Source: Hongsoonwoonella zoysiae (GTDB lineage: Bacteria; Pseudomonadota; Alphaproteobacteria; Rhizobiales; Stappiaceae). From it: a DNA stretch of 64,000 bases. Shown piece after piece: positions 36,042 to 44,890 of this stretch (the stretch's first letter is position 1; each line of letters begins with the position of its first letter). The position numbers and the translations under genes were made by a program. The stretch lies in NCBI RefSeq assembly GCF_013266695.1, contig NZ_JABRXF010000001.1, forward strand, positions 310,001 through 374,000, given 5' to 3'. The notes under the pieces are model-generated. The model worked only from the letters and a program-made list of their open reading frames with translations. It ran no database searches and was not told the DNA's origin.

Positions 36042-37313
36042 TCACGGCCCAAGCGTCGCGCCGAGAGGCACGATCCGTTCTCTCGCGTTGAGCGCGTCAA
36101 CCGCGAAGCCCGCCGTCTGCTTGTAGGCATTCGCCGTTTCCTCAAGCTCCTCGCGGCTCATGACGTCATGAATATCGGCGAAACCGTCGGGCGCCTTTTC
36201 CTCCACGATATCAAGCACCTTGTCCGGACCGTCGGCGCGGTTCAACATCACGATATTCGCGGTCGCCGGACGCCGCTCCGCCTCATAAGCGCGAAGGGCG
36301 GCGGGCGACAGACCGTGGATGAGAAGCTCACGCGTGAGAACGCGGGCATCCAGAATGGCCTGGCTCGCGCCATTGGAGCCGATGGGGTACATGGCATGCG
36401 CCGCATCGCCCATCAGCGTCATGCGCCCGAAGGTCCATTGCGGCAGCGGATCACGGTCGACCATCGGATATTCGTAGATGCTTTCGGCACCACGGATGAT
36501 CGAGGGAACGTCCAGCCAACTGAAATGCCAGTTCTCGAAGCTCGGCAAAAAGTCCTCAAGCCTGCCCGGTCGGTTCCAGTCCTCCCGCCGCCAGAGATAA
36601 TCGTCCGGGAACCTGAGGTCCGCGATCCAGTTGATGAGGGAGCCATCCTCGCCATCGTCGGCAATCGGATAGCAGACGAACTTGCGCGCCTTGCAGCCGG
36701 CCATCGCCATCGAGCGTCCGGTCAGGAAGCGCGGCCCCCGCGTGACACCGCGCCACATGACGGTGCCGCCCCAGGCGGGCGGGCCCTCGTCCGGATAAAG
36801 TGCGGCGCGCGTGGCGGAATGGATGCCATCGGCGGCAACGAAGAGCGAACCCGACACCGCGCCGAGCGAAGCGCCATTCGAGCGATTGGCGAGATCGATC
36901 TCCACCCCGTCGCCAAACTCCCGCCAGCCCTCCACGGCAGCGCCGGTGACTATGGCTTCCTCCCCGATGCGCCGGCGCACCTCATCGAAGAGAAGCATCT
37001 GCAGCTTGCCGCGATGGATGGAGAACTGCGGCCAGTTATAGCCGGCCTCAAGGCCGCGCGGCTCCGACCAGATGAGCTTGCCGTGCGTGGAGAAGTAAGC
37101 GACCTCGCGCGTGCGAAGCGCGATCCTGTCAAGCTCCGCAAGAAGGCCAAGCTCGTCAAGCTCCCGCACCGCGTGGGGCTGAAGGTTTATGCCGACGCCA
37201 AGCGGCTTCAGCGCCTCCACCGCCTCGAAAACCTTCACCGGAACGCCGCCTTCGTGAAGGCTGAGCGCAAGCGTCAGGCCGGCGATGCCACCACCCGAAA
37301 TAAGCACCGTCAT
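36042..37313 (-). CDS. FAD-dependent aromatic-type monooxygenase
   Basis: 423 residues from the ATG at 37313; a TTG further upstream would overlap the TRAP gene and is less likely. The group A flavoprotein hydroxylase motifs are present: MTVLISGGGIAGLTLAL for the ADP, a VAADGIHSATR stretch (DG motif), and GRMTLMGDAAHAMYPIGSNG for FAD ribityl binding. The sequence is close to 3-hydroxybenzoate 6-hydroxylase-like and related oxidoreductases. It lies 68 bp after a TRAP solute-binding gene on the same strand, so the bound solute may be its substrate or a precursor. Confidence 0.85.
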   Translation of the reverse strand: MTVLISGGGIAGLTLALSLHEGGVPVKVFEAVEALKPLGVGINLQPHAVRELDELGLLAELDRIALRTREVAYFSTHGKLIWSEPRGLEAGYNWPQFSIHRGKLQMLLFDEVRRRIGEEAIVTGAAVEGWREFGDGVEIDLANRSNGASLGAVSGSLFVAADGIHSATRAALYPDEGPPAWGGTVMWRGVTRGPRFLTGRSMAMAGCKARKFVCYPIADDGEDGSLINWIADLRFPDDYLWRREDWNRPGRLEDFLPSFENWHFSWLDVPSIIRGAESIYEYPMVDRDPLPQWTFGRMTLMGDAAHAMYPIGSNGASQAILDARVLTRELLIHGLSPAALRAYEAERRPATANIVMLNRADGPDKVLDIVEEKAPDGFADIHDVMSREELEETANAYKQTAGFAVDALNARERIVPLGATLGP

Positions 37314-37381
37314 GGGCGCGCCTCCCGAAAACAGATGCGGAGCCCGGCATCCCTCCGGGCTCCGTATTTTCGTCTTCTCAA

Positions 37382-38416
37382 TCAATTGCCTCCGGCGTAT
37401 TTGGCGATCAGCGCCCTGGCGTCCTCGACCATGGCGGCACCATCATAGCCATTGGCTGAGACATCCTCGATCCAGGCGTCGACGACCGGAGCGGCGGCCT
37501 CCTTCCAGCGGGCAACCTCTTCGGGCGGAAGCTTGAAGATCTTGTTGCCGGATTTTTCGGCGATCGCGATGCCCGGCGCATCGCCTTCGTCCATGACGCG
37601 GCCGACCCAGCGCGACGTCTCACGCCCGCTGTTTGCGTCGATCACCGCCTTCAGGTCCTCCGGCAGGCTTTCGTAACGGTCCTTGTTCATCGTGAAGACG
37701 AAGAACGCCGTATAGAGGCCCCTGTCGCTGTCGAAATCCGTATGGGTGTCGACAAGCTCGGAAACCTTGAGCGGCGCCGTCACCTCCCACGGGATGACCG
37801 TACCGTCGATAACGCCTTTCGAAAGCGCCTCGGGCATGGCGGGCACGGGCATGCCGATGGCGGTGGCACCCAGCTTTTCAAGAAGGGCGGTCGTCTGGCG
37901 CGTGGGGCCGCGAAGCTTCAACCCCTGCATGTCCTCAAGCTTTTGAACGCCGTCGCCCTTCACGTGAAGCAGGCCGGGCCCATGCACGTGGGCGGCGATC
38001 ATATGCGTGTCCTTGAACTCGTCCTGCAGGTATTTCTCATAAAAATCCCAGGCGGCCTGGCTGGTCGCCTCCGCTTTCGCCGGCATGAAGGGAAGCTCGA
38101 ACGCCTCCGTGCCGGGGAACCGGCCAGGCGTGTAGCCCGGCAGCGTCCAGACGATATCGACCACGCCGTCTTTCGCCTGGTCGTAAAGGGCGGGCGGCTT
38201 TCCGCCGAGCTGCATGGCCGGATAGACCTCGACCTTGATGCGGCCGCCGGACTCCTTTTCCACCTTTTCCGCCCAGGGCGTGATAAAGTTCTTGGGCACC
38301 GGCGCCTGAGGCGGCAGGAAGTGATGCACGCGCAGCGTGACCTCCTGCGCGTGGACACTTGCCGCAGCCATGAGGACTGCCGCGCCCGCAAAGGCGGCTT
38401 TCAGGAAACGCTTCAT
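37382..38416 (-). CDS. TRAP transporter solute-binding protein (DctP family)
   Basis: 344 residues. A signal peptide (MKRFLKAAFAGAAVLMAAAS, cleavage after VHA) is followed by VTLRVHHFLPPQAPVPK, RIKVEVYPAMQLGGKP and LRGPTRQTTALLEKLGATA, which are the TRAP-binding-protein landmarks. The arginine in LKLRGP normally holds the carboxylate of the ligand. Neither membrane subunit (DctQ or DctM) is in the window, so the transporter partners are elsewhere or lost. It is divergent to the Anbu operon over 260 bp. Confidence 0.88.
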   Translation of the reverse strand: MKRFLKAAFAGAAVLMAAASVHAQEVTLRVHHFLPPQAPVPKNFITPWAEKVEKESGGRIKVEVYPAMQLGGKPPALYDQAKDGVVDIVWTLPGYTPGRFPGTEAFELPFMPAKAEATSQAAWDFYEKYLQDEFKDTHMIAAHVHGPGLLHVKGDGVQKLEDMQGLKLRGPTRQTTALLEKLGATAIGMPVPAMPEALSKGVIDGTVIPWEVTAPLKVSELVDTHTDFDSDRGLYTAFFVFTMNKDRYESLPEDLKAVIDANSGRETSRWVGRVMDEGDAPGIAIAEKSGNKIFKLPPEEVARWKEAAAPVVDAWIEDVSANGYDGAAMVEDARALIAKYAGGN

Positions 38417-38676
38417 TCAGTTCCTCCCGGATTGTCCTTGTCATTTGGCGCAAGCCCGCCCTTGCCGGATCGGTGCGCCGGATCGTTGATCGGGTGAACG
38501 ACTTTGGCCGACGCCGTTGCATGCGTCAAACCGGTTTGCGAACGCCCACGTCTTCGCCACCGGCGCCGCATGATTCCGCGCCTGCCGGACCTTTGGGCAA
38601 ACAACGAATGGATAATGGGCTTGGGTTTACCCGAAATCTTTGCAATGCTTGCGTAATTAACAAATCCGGGGGTCGC
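38417..38676. promoter_or_regulatory. Divergent promoter region, TRAP gene / Anbu operon
   Basis: This 260-bp gap contains no supported gene, although one frame is open. It must contain the promoters of the TRAP-binding-protein gene and of the four-gene Anbu operon. The stretch near 38640-38665 (cttgcgtaattaacaaatcc) is the AT-richest part and a likely site for the plus-strand promoter. Confidence 0.4.
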
Positions 38677-40095
38677 ATGGAGGAACTGCGGTTTTTCGAC
38701 GAGATGCTGGACGAGAGCGGCGGCGCACGCGCGCCCTATCGCGACCTGGCGAAATGGCTTGAAGGCAAGAACCCCGCCGAACTGAGAAAGAAATCCCGCG
38801 AGGCGGAAGTCATTTTCCGCCGCCTTGGCATCACCTTCGCCGTTTACGGAACATCCGAGGCGACCGAGAGGCTGATCCCCTTCGACATCATGCCCCGGAT
38901 CATATCGGCTTCCGAATGGCGCAGGCTTTCCGCCGGCATCGACCAAAGGGTGAAGGCTCTCAATGCCTTCCTCCATGACATCTACCACCGGCAGGAAATC
39001 ATCCGCGCGGGGCGGATCCCGGCGGATCTCATCATCCAGAACGAGGCGTTCCTGCCCGAGATGATCGGCTTCACGCCGCCGGCCAGGGTCTATGCCCATA
39101 TAATAGGCACCGATATCGTGCGCGTCGGCCAGAACGAGTTCTACGTGCTGGAAGACAACACGCGCACACCTTCCGGCGTTTCCTACATGCTGGAGAACCG
39201 GGAGACGATGATGCGCCTCTTCCCGGACCTCTTCCGCAAGTACCGGGTGGCGCCGGTCGAACATTATCCCGACCTCTTGAAGGAAACGCTGAAAAGCGTC
39301 GCGCCCGACGGTGTCGAAGATCCCACGATCTGCGTGCTCACTCCCGGCATCTTCAATTCCGCCTATTTCGAGCATGCCTTCCTTGCCGACACGATGGGGG
39401 CCGAACTCGTGGAAGGGCGCGACCTTTACGTGGAAGGCGGCAAGGTGTGGATGCGCACGACCCGCACCCCCCAGCAGGTTCACGTGATCTACCGGCGCAT
39501 CGACGACGCCTTCCTGGACCCGCTCACCTTCCGGCCCGAATCCATGCTGGGCGTTCCGGGCCTGTTCGATGCCTACCGGGCTGGCAACGTGACGATCTGC
39601 AACGCGCCGGGAACCGGCATCGCCGACGACAAGGCGATCTACGCCTATGTGCCCGACATCATCGAATTCTACACCGGACAAAAGCCGATCCTGAACAACG
39701 TGCCGACATGGAACTGCGCCAAGGAGGACGACCTGAAATACGTTCTCGACCACCTTTCCGAAGTGGTGGTGAAGGAGGTCCATGGCTCCGGCGGCTACGG
39801 CATGCTGATCGGGCCGACCTCCTCCAAGCGGGAACTCGCCGAATTCAGAAAGCGGCTGGAGGCAAACCCGCGCAACTACATCGCCCAGCCGACGCTCTCG
39901 CTTTCGACCTGCCCGACGCATTCTTCATCCGGAGTCGCGCCCCGGCATGTGGACCTCAGGCCCTACGTGCTGGTGGGGGACAAGGTCCGCATCACGCCGG
40001 GCGGGCTAACACGCGTTGCACTCAAGAAGGGATCGCTCGTCGTCAACTCCAGCCAGGGTGGCGGCACGAAAGACACATGGGTCCTAGAAGACTAA
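38677..40095 (+). CDS. Circularly permuted ATP-grasp type 2 protein (Anbu operon)
   Basis: 472 residues from the ATG at 38677, which has GGGGG 6 bp upstream; 68 codons of open frame precede it without a better start. The sequence EVIFRRLGITFAVYG, RIISASEWRRLSAGIDQRVKA, FYVLEDNTRTPSGVSYMLENR and VVKEVHGSGGYGMLIGP is that of the permuted ATP-grasp family (formerly DUF404/407). The family is expected to form an amide or peptide bond. It is the first gene of the conserved set with alpha-E, transglutaminase-like and Anbu genes, so it probably makes or marks a peptide that the protease handles. Confidence 0.92.
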   Translation: MEELRFFDEMLDESGGARAPYRDLAKWLEGKNPAELRKKSREAEVIFRRLGITFAVYGTSEATERLIPFDIMPRIISASEWRRLSAGIDQRVKALNAFLHDIYHRQEIIRAGRIPADLIIQNEAFLPEMIGFTPPARVYAHIIGTDIVRVGQNEFYVLEDNTRTPSGVSYMLENRETMMRLFPDLFRKYRVAPVEHYPDLLKETLKSVAPDGVEDPTICVLTPGIFNSAYFEHAFLADTMGAELVEGRDLYVEGGKVWMRTTRTPQQVHVIYRRIDDAFLDPLTFRPESMLGVPGLFDAYRAGNVTICNAPGTGIADDKAIYAYVPDIIEFYTGQKPILNNVPTWNCAKEDDLKYVLDHLSEVVVKEVHGSGGYGMLIGPTSSKRELAEFRKRLEANPRNYIAQPTLSLSTCPTHSSSGVAPRHVDLRPYVLVGDKVRITPGGLTRVALKKGSLVVNSSQGGGTKDTWVLED

Positions 40096-40106
40096 AGAAA
40101 AAAGCC

Positions 40107-41054
40107 ATGCTCGGCAGAACAGCCTCTTCGCTCTTCTGGATGTCGCGCTACAACGAAAGAGCGGAGAACATGACCCGTCTGCTCGAGGTGGCCTACCGCA
40201 TTGCCATGACGCCGCGTTTTGCCTCCGACGCGGAAGAAGACTGGCGCTCGACCCTCGTCAGTGCCGGATGCTGTACGGGTTTCGAGGAGAAATACGAGGA
40301 ATTCACGCAGAAAAACGCGGTCAACTACCTCCTCTTCGACCGCGACAACCCGTCGTCCGTGCGTTCCTCCATCGAACAGGCGCGCAACAACGCCCGCTCG
40401 GTGCGCACCGCCATAACCTCCGAAATGTGGGAAAGCCTGAACGAAACCTACATCGGCTTTTCCGAGGTGCGCCCGCAGCACATGACGGACGACAAGCTGC
40501 CCGATTTCCTCAATTGGGTGAAGCAGCGGGCGATGCTTTTCCGCGGCGCGCTGCTCGGCACCCTGATGCGCAACGACGGCTACTATTTCTCCCAGCTCGG
40601 CGCCTTCATCGAGCGCGCCGACAACACTGCGCGCATCCTCGACGTGAAATACTGGATCCTGCTGCCCGACAACGAGGTGATCGGCGGCAGCCTCGACACC
40701 TACCAGTGGTCGACCATCCTTCGCTCGGTTTCGGCCAACCGCAGCTACCGCCACGCCTACCGGGATTCCAGCCTGAAGGCCTTCAACGTCGCGGAATTCC
40801 TGATCCTGAGGAAAGAGATGCCGCGCTCGCTTGCCTATTGCTACGACTGGATCGAAGACTGCATGTCCGATCTGACGGAAAGTTATGGCGAGAAACTTCT
40901 CAGTCACGATATGGCAACCGACACGCACGGTCTTTTAACCCAGCAAACGATGGAAGAAATCTTCCAGAACGGCTTGCATGAATTTCTGACCGACTTCATC
41001 GCCCGCAACAACGGGCTCAGCCATCAATTGTCCGCCGATTACAACTTCGCCTGA
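40107..41054 (+). CDS. Alpha-E domain protein (DUF403)
   Basis: 315 residues from the ATG at 40107, 11 bp after the ATP-grasp stop. It starts LGRTASSLFWMSRYNERAENMTRLLEVA, the hallmark of the alpha-E family, all-helical and rich in Glu and Arg (GAFIERADNTARILDVKYW). The function is unknown. It regularly follows the permuted ATP-grasp gene and is taken to be its partner. The sequence has no signal peptide. Confidence 0.92.
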   Translation: MLGRTASSLFWMSRYNERAENMTRLLEVAYRIAMTPRFASDAEEDWRSTLVSAGCCTGFEEKYEEFTQKNAVNYLLFDRDNPSSVRSSIEQARNNARSVRTAITSEMWESLNETYIGFSEVRPQHMTDDKLPDFLNWVKQRAMLFRGALLGTLMRNDGYYFSQLGAFIERADNTARILDVKYWILLPDNEVIGGSLDTYQWSTILRSVSANRSYRHAYRDSSLKAFNVAEFLILRKEMPRSLAYCYDWIEDCMSDLTESYGEKLLSHDMATDTHGLLTQQTMEEIFQNGLHEFLTDFIARNNGLSHQLSADYNFA

Positions 41055-41083
41055 AGGCCGGACCGGACGGAGACGACAAGAAA

Positions 41084-41902
41084 ATGCGCCTCGCCGTCAA
41101 TCACACGACACGATATCACTACGATGAACCGCTGGCGCACACCATCCAGCAGCTGCGCCTGACGCCGGCGAGCGGGCCGGGACAGAAAGTGCTCGAATGG
41201 ACGATCGACGTGCCCGGTATCGAGCAGGCGGCGACCTATCGTGATGCCTACGGCAACCTCGTCCATATCGTCAGCCACCGCGAGCCGATGAGCGAAATCG
41301 CGATCACCGCGCGCGGCATCGTGGAAACGCAGGATCTTTCGGGCGTGATCGGCAAGCCCCCTTGCCCGGCGCCCGACGTCGTCTTCACCCGCGAGACGCC
41401 GCTGACACGACCCAACCAGGCGATCCGCCGCCTGGGCGCGCTTGCCGACAAGGAAGACATGCTCTCCGGCTTCCACGACCTTATGGCGGCAATTCGCGAA
41501 AAGGTGGCCTACCGGGTGGGCGTAACGGAAGTGCATTCCGCCGGTGCCGACGCGCTGGCCGCGGGCGAAGGCGTGTGCCAGGACCATGCGCATATCTTCA
41601 TTTCCGCCGCGCGCTCCATCGGCGTACCGGCGCGCTACGTCTCGGGCTATCTGCTGCTTACCGAAGAACAGGAATCCGAGGCCCATCACGCCTGGGCGGA
41701 AGTGTTGCTTCCAGGCCTCGGCTGGGTAGGATTCGACATCTCCAACGGTCTTTGCCCGACGGATCATCATATCCGCCTGTCGATAGGGCTCGATTCCCGT
41801 TCCGCAGCGCCAATTCGCGGAGTACAATTCGGGGGAATCGACGAACGGCTGCAGGTCGAGGTTTCCGTGTCGCAACACCAGCAGCAATTCCAGCAGCAGT
41901 AA
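41084..41902 (+). CDS. Transglutaminase-like cysteine protease (Anbu operon)
   Basis: 272 residues. The bacterial transglutaminase-like N-terminal domain (MRLAVNHTTRYHYDEPLAHT) precedes the papain-like core, with Cys165 in GEGVCQDHAHIF, His202 in EAHHAWAEVL and Asp218 in VGFDISNG, a complete triad. It probably cleaves or transfers a peptide or isopeptide bond rather than cross-linking proteins. A polyglutamine-like C-terminus (QHQQQFQQQ) is unusual. It starts 29 bp after the alpha-E stop. Confidence 0.92.
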   Translation: MRLAVNHTTRYHYDEPLAHTIQQLRLTPASGPGQKVLEWTIDVPGIEQAATYRDAYGNLVHIVSHREPMSEIAITARGIVETQDLSGVIGKPPCPAPDVVFTRETPLTRPNQAIRRLGALADKEDMLSGFHDLMAAIREKVAYRVGVTEVHSAGADALAAGEGVCQDHAHIFISAARSIGVPARYVSGYLLLTEEQESEAHHAWAEVLLPGLGWVGFDISNGLCPTDHHIRLSIGLDSRSAAPIRGVQFGGIDERLQVEVSVSQHQQQFQQQ

Positions 41903-41954
41903 ACCGTATCGCGTCCGGCATTCCATTTGCCGCGCTGACACGTCAGGACAACAT

Positions 41955-42686
41955 ATGACCTATTGCGTGGGTCTCAAACTCGACCGTGGGCTTGTCTTCG
42001 CCTCCGACACCCGCACCAACGCCGGCCTCGACAACGTCGCCACCTTCAAGAAACTGACGGTTTTCGAAAAAAAGGGCGAGCGGGTGCTCGTCCTTCTTTC
42101 GTCGGGAAACCTTGCCGTTACGCAAGCTGTCGTCAGCCTGCTAAGCGAGCAGATGAACGACCCGGAGGCGAAAGGCCCGACGCTGATGACGGCTGAAACC
42201 ATGTTCCAGGCCGCGCGCGTGGTGGGAAGCGCCGCGCGCATGGTGAAGAAGATTGACGGCGAGCAACTTGAGGCCAGCGCGGAAAGCTTCCTCGTCAGCT
42301 TCATCCTCGGCGGGCAGATCAAGGGCGAGGCACCGCGCCTGTTCCAGATCTATGACGCGGGAAACTTCATCGAGGCAACCGCGGACACGCCCTTCCTGCA
42401 GATCGGCGAGCACAAATACGGCAAACCGATCCTCGACCGGGTGACGCAGCAGGACATGCGCCTTGGCCAGGCGGCGAAGCTGGTGCTTCTTTCCTTCGAT
42501 TCCACGCTGCGCTCCAACCTTTCGGTCGGCATGCCCATCGACCTCCTGCTCTACAACACCGACAGCTTCACAGCCGAACGCCAGATGCGCATCGAAAAGG
42601 ACAACGCCTATTTCTCGCAGCTTTCGGAGCTCTGGTCGGAAAAACTGCGCGCGGCCGTGGCCGAGATTCCCGATTTCGAAATCTGA
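41955..42686 (+). CDS. Anbu-type proteasome-like peptidase
   Basis: 243 residues. After removal of Met the protein starts T-Y-C-V-G, giving an N-terminal threonine nucleophile. Counting from that Thr, Asp17 (ASDTRTNAG) and a Lys at 31-32 (TFKKLTVFEKK) match proteasome active sites. No propeptide is present. This is the ancestral-beta-subunit (Anbu) family, which assembles into spiral or ring-like particles; its natural substrates are not known. It is the last gene of the ATP-grasp/alpha-E/transglutaminase operon, 52 bp after the third gene. Confidence 0.93.
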   Translation: MTYCVGLKLDRGLVFASDTRTNAGLDNVATFKKLTVFEKKGERVLVLLSSGNLAVTQAVVSLLSEQMNDPEAKGPTLMTAETMFQAARVVGSAARMVKKIDGEQLEASAESFLVSFILGGQIKGEAPRLFQIYDAGNFIEATADTPFLQIGEHKYGKPILDRVTQQDMRLGQAAKLVLLSFDSTLRSNLSVGMPIDLLLYNTDSFTAERQMRIEKDNAYFSQLSELWSEKLRAAVAEIPDFEI

Positions 42687-42710
42687 CGGGGCGCGCCACG
42701 CCGGGCGGCA

Positions 42711-43616
42711 TCACCCGCTTTCACGCGCAAGCGCGTTCAGCGCAACATCGCCACGGGCAGCACCGGCAAGAAAGTCCAGCAGCGCGCGAACCCTCGCGTT
42801 CCGGCGCAGATCCTGGTGGGTAACGATCCACAGTTCGGCGGCAAGACCCGGCAGCGGATGATAAACCGGCTGCAGGCCCGGCCACATGTTGGCGAGCATG
42901 AACGGCAGGGCCGCGCAAGCCCGGCCATGCGCAACGAGAGCCGCAACCGTCATCATGCTGCTGGAACGGCATGTGACCTTCGGATTTTCGAAGGCCGCCT
43001 CGATCCAGCCCTGCACCTCCCGCGCCGCCGCGCCCCCATCCCAGCAAACGAGTTCCGGTTCGACAAGGTCCGCAAGCGTCCGGACTTGACCGATGCGGCG
43101 GGCCGTCTCGGGTGACGCGAAAATTCCCCAGCCAAGGGTTCCGACCTTGCGCGCGACAAGACTTTCCTCCTGCGGGCGCCGGGGCCTGATCGCGATATCC
43201 GCCTCCCGATCGACAAGGCTGAGGCGGCGGTTGTCGGATACCAACTCGATGGACAAACCGGGATGCGCGGCGCAAAAGTGCGGGAGATGGCGGGCGAGAA
43301 AGCAGGTCGCCAGAACTTCCGTTGCCGTGACCACGAGCCGGCCCACAAGCTGCTGGTCGCGCCCCGTCACGGCGCGGTCCCCGGCGAGTGCCTCCTGTTC
43401 CATCCGCTCCGCGGCCCGCACGATCTCTCCGCCCGTATCGGTCGGCACATAACCCGAGCGAAGCCTCTCGAACAGCTTGGCGCCAAGCTCTTCCTCGACC
43501 CGCTCGAGCCGACGGAAAACGGTCGAAAAGGTTACGCCAAGCTTCTCGGCCGCGCCGGCAAGCCCTTGCGCCCGCGCCACTTCGAGAACGAGGTGGTAAT
43601 CCCCCCAGGCAAGCAT
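42711..43616 (-). CDS. LysR family transcriptional regulator
   Basis: 301 residues from the ATG at 43616, with AAAGGTG upstream; a longer open frame is not supported. The helix-turn-helix (YHLVLEVARAQGLAGAAEKLGVTFSTVFRRL, residues about 6-37) and a type 2 periplasmic-binding effector domain are complete. It is divergent to the flavoprotein gene across 103 bp and most likely controls it and itself, the standard LysR arrangement. The effector is unknown. Confidence 0.9.
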   Translation of the reverse strand: MLAWGDYHLVLEVARAQGLAGAAEKLGVTFSTVFRRLERVEEELGAKLFERLRSGYVPTDTGGEIVRAAERMEQEALAGDRAVTGRDQQLVGRLVVTATEVLATCFLARHLPHFCAAHPGLSIELVSDNRRLSLVDREADIAIRPRRPQEESLVARKVGTLGWGIFASPETARRIGQVRTLADLVEPELVCWDGGAAAREVQGWIEAAFENPKVTCRSSSMMTVAALVAHGRACAALPFMLANMWPGLQPVYHPLPGLAAELWIVTHQDLRRNARVRALLDFLAGAARGDVALNALARESG

Positions 43617-43719
43617 TTGTTTGCACCTTTGCAAATTCGGTTCGCTGAATAGCAAGTTTATTAAATAATTCGCAAATTGCACACTTGCCCGGAATTCTTC
43701 GCAAACGATGGAGACCGGA
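43617..43719. promoter_or_regulatory. Divergent LysR / flavoprotein control region
   Basis: The 103-bp gap is AT-richer than its surroundings and contains repeated GCAAATT blocks: TTTGCAAATT at 43628-43637 and CGCAAATTGCA near 43671-43681. Dyad pieces of this sort are common at LysR binding sites. The exact operator and the promoter boxes cannot be set by eye. Confidence 0.4.
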
Positions 43720-44871
43720 ATGAGCGATATCATCATTCTCGGCGGCGGTTTCGCCGGCGTCTGGGCGGCGATGAGCGCGGCCGCGGAACGCAAGGCAGCC
43801 ACCGGGCGAGACATTTCGATCACGCTTGTCAGCAAGGACCCTTGCCTCACGATCCGGCCCAGGCTCTACGAAGGAGCAGCGGGGGAAATGCGGGTGCCGC
43901 TCGCGCCCCTGCTGAAGACGATCGGCGTCGACCTGACGATCGCGACGGCGCGCGATATAGACCCGGCGGCGCGAAGCGTGATCCTCTCCGACGGTCGGAC
44001 GCTGTCCTACCGGCGGCTGGTGCTTGCGACCGGGAGCCGACTGAAGCGGATACCCGTGCGGGGTGCCGATGAATACTGCCATTCTGTCGATACGTTCGAA
44101 GAAGCGGCAAGGTTCGACGAAAGGCTTGCCGGCCTGCCCGACACCGCGACGGCGGTCGTGATCGGAGCAAGTTTCACCGGCCTGGAGCTTGCCACGGAAT
44201 TGCGCGCACGCATGGGGGCAATGGCACGGATCGTCCTGATCGACCATGCCGAAAGGGCCGGCATCGAACTCGGCCCCAATCTGCGCGCGGCCATCGAGGA
44301 AGCGCTCGGCGAATGCCGGATCGAGACCCGCTTCGGGCGCGCGGTTGAGCGAATTTCCGCCAGCGAAGTCATGCTCGACGACGGCGAGCGCATCGAGACG
44401 GACGTAACGGTGTTGGCAACGGGCATGGAGGCAAGCCCGCTCACGAAATCCATCCCCGGCGAAAGAGACAGGCACGGCAGGCTCACGGTCGATCGAGACC
44501 TGAAGGCGACCGGCACGAACGACGTCTTCGCCGCCGGAGACACGGCAAACGTGCTTGCCGACGACACACATGAAGTCTTCATGTCCTGCCAGCACGCCAT
44601 GCCGCTTGGCCAATTCGCCGGACACAACGCCCTGCGAGACCTTCTGGGCCTGCCGACGCGAGTCTTCAGGAAGGAATTTTACGCAACCTGCCTTGATCTT
44701 GGGCCATGGGGGGCAGCGTTCACGACCGGCTGGGACCGCGAAGTGCAGAAGACGCGGGAGGAAGGCAAGGAGATGAAGCAGCAGATCAACAGGCAGTGGA
44801 TTTACCCGCCGTCTCCCGATCTCGGAGCGGATGCCATTTTCGAAGCCTTCGGCCTGGCAAGCGAGGCCTGA
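43720..44871 (+). CDS. NAD(P)/FAD-dependent oxidoreductase, type II NADH dehydrogenase-like
   Basis: 383 residues from the ATG at 43720, with GGAG 6 bp upstream; an ATG 4 codons earlier lacks one. IIILGGGFAGVWAAMSA binds FAD, AVVIGASFTGLELATELRARM is the NAD(P) Rossmann motif, and DLKATGTNDVFAAGDTAN is the second FAD motif. No membrane anchor is obvious, though a C-terminal amphipathic helix is possible. Related proteins oxidise NADH onto quinones or sulfide. It faces the LysR gene and ends 19 bp from the convergent ScfR-type gene. Confidence 0.83.
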   Translation: MSDIIILGGGFAGVWAAMSAAAERKAATGRDISITLVSKDPCLTIRPRLYEGAAGEMRVPLAPLLKTIGVDLTIATARDIDPAARSVILSDGRTLSYRRLVLATGSRLKRIPVRGADEYCHSVDTFEEAARFDERLAGLPDTATAVVIGASFTGLELATELRARMGAMARIVLIDHAERAGIELGPNLRAAIEEALGECRIETRFGRAVERISASEVMLDDGERIETDVTVLATGMEASPLTKSIPGERDRHGRLTVDRDLKATGTNDVFAAGDTANVLADDTHEVFMSCQHAMPLGQFAGHNALRDLLGLPTRVFRKEFYATCLDLGPWGAAFTTGWDREVQKTREEGKEMKQQINRQWIYPPSPDLGADAIFEAFGLASEA

Positions 44872-44890
44872 GGTCCGAAAGAAATCGAAA

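Noticed and set aside
38413-39921. 502-codon minus-strand frame opposite the ATP-grasp gene
   Set aside because: Antisense to a well-conserved Anbu-operon gene.
43620-43635. TTTGCACC-TTTGCAAA as a PccR-like operator in the LysR gap
   Set aside because: Only one half matches, and the sequence coincides with the LysR gene's ribosome-binding region; evidence is too weak.
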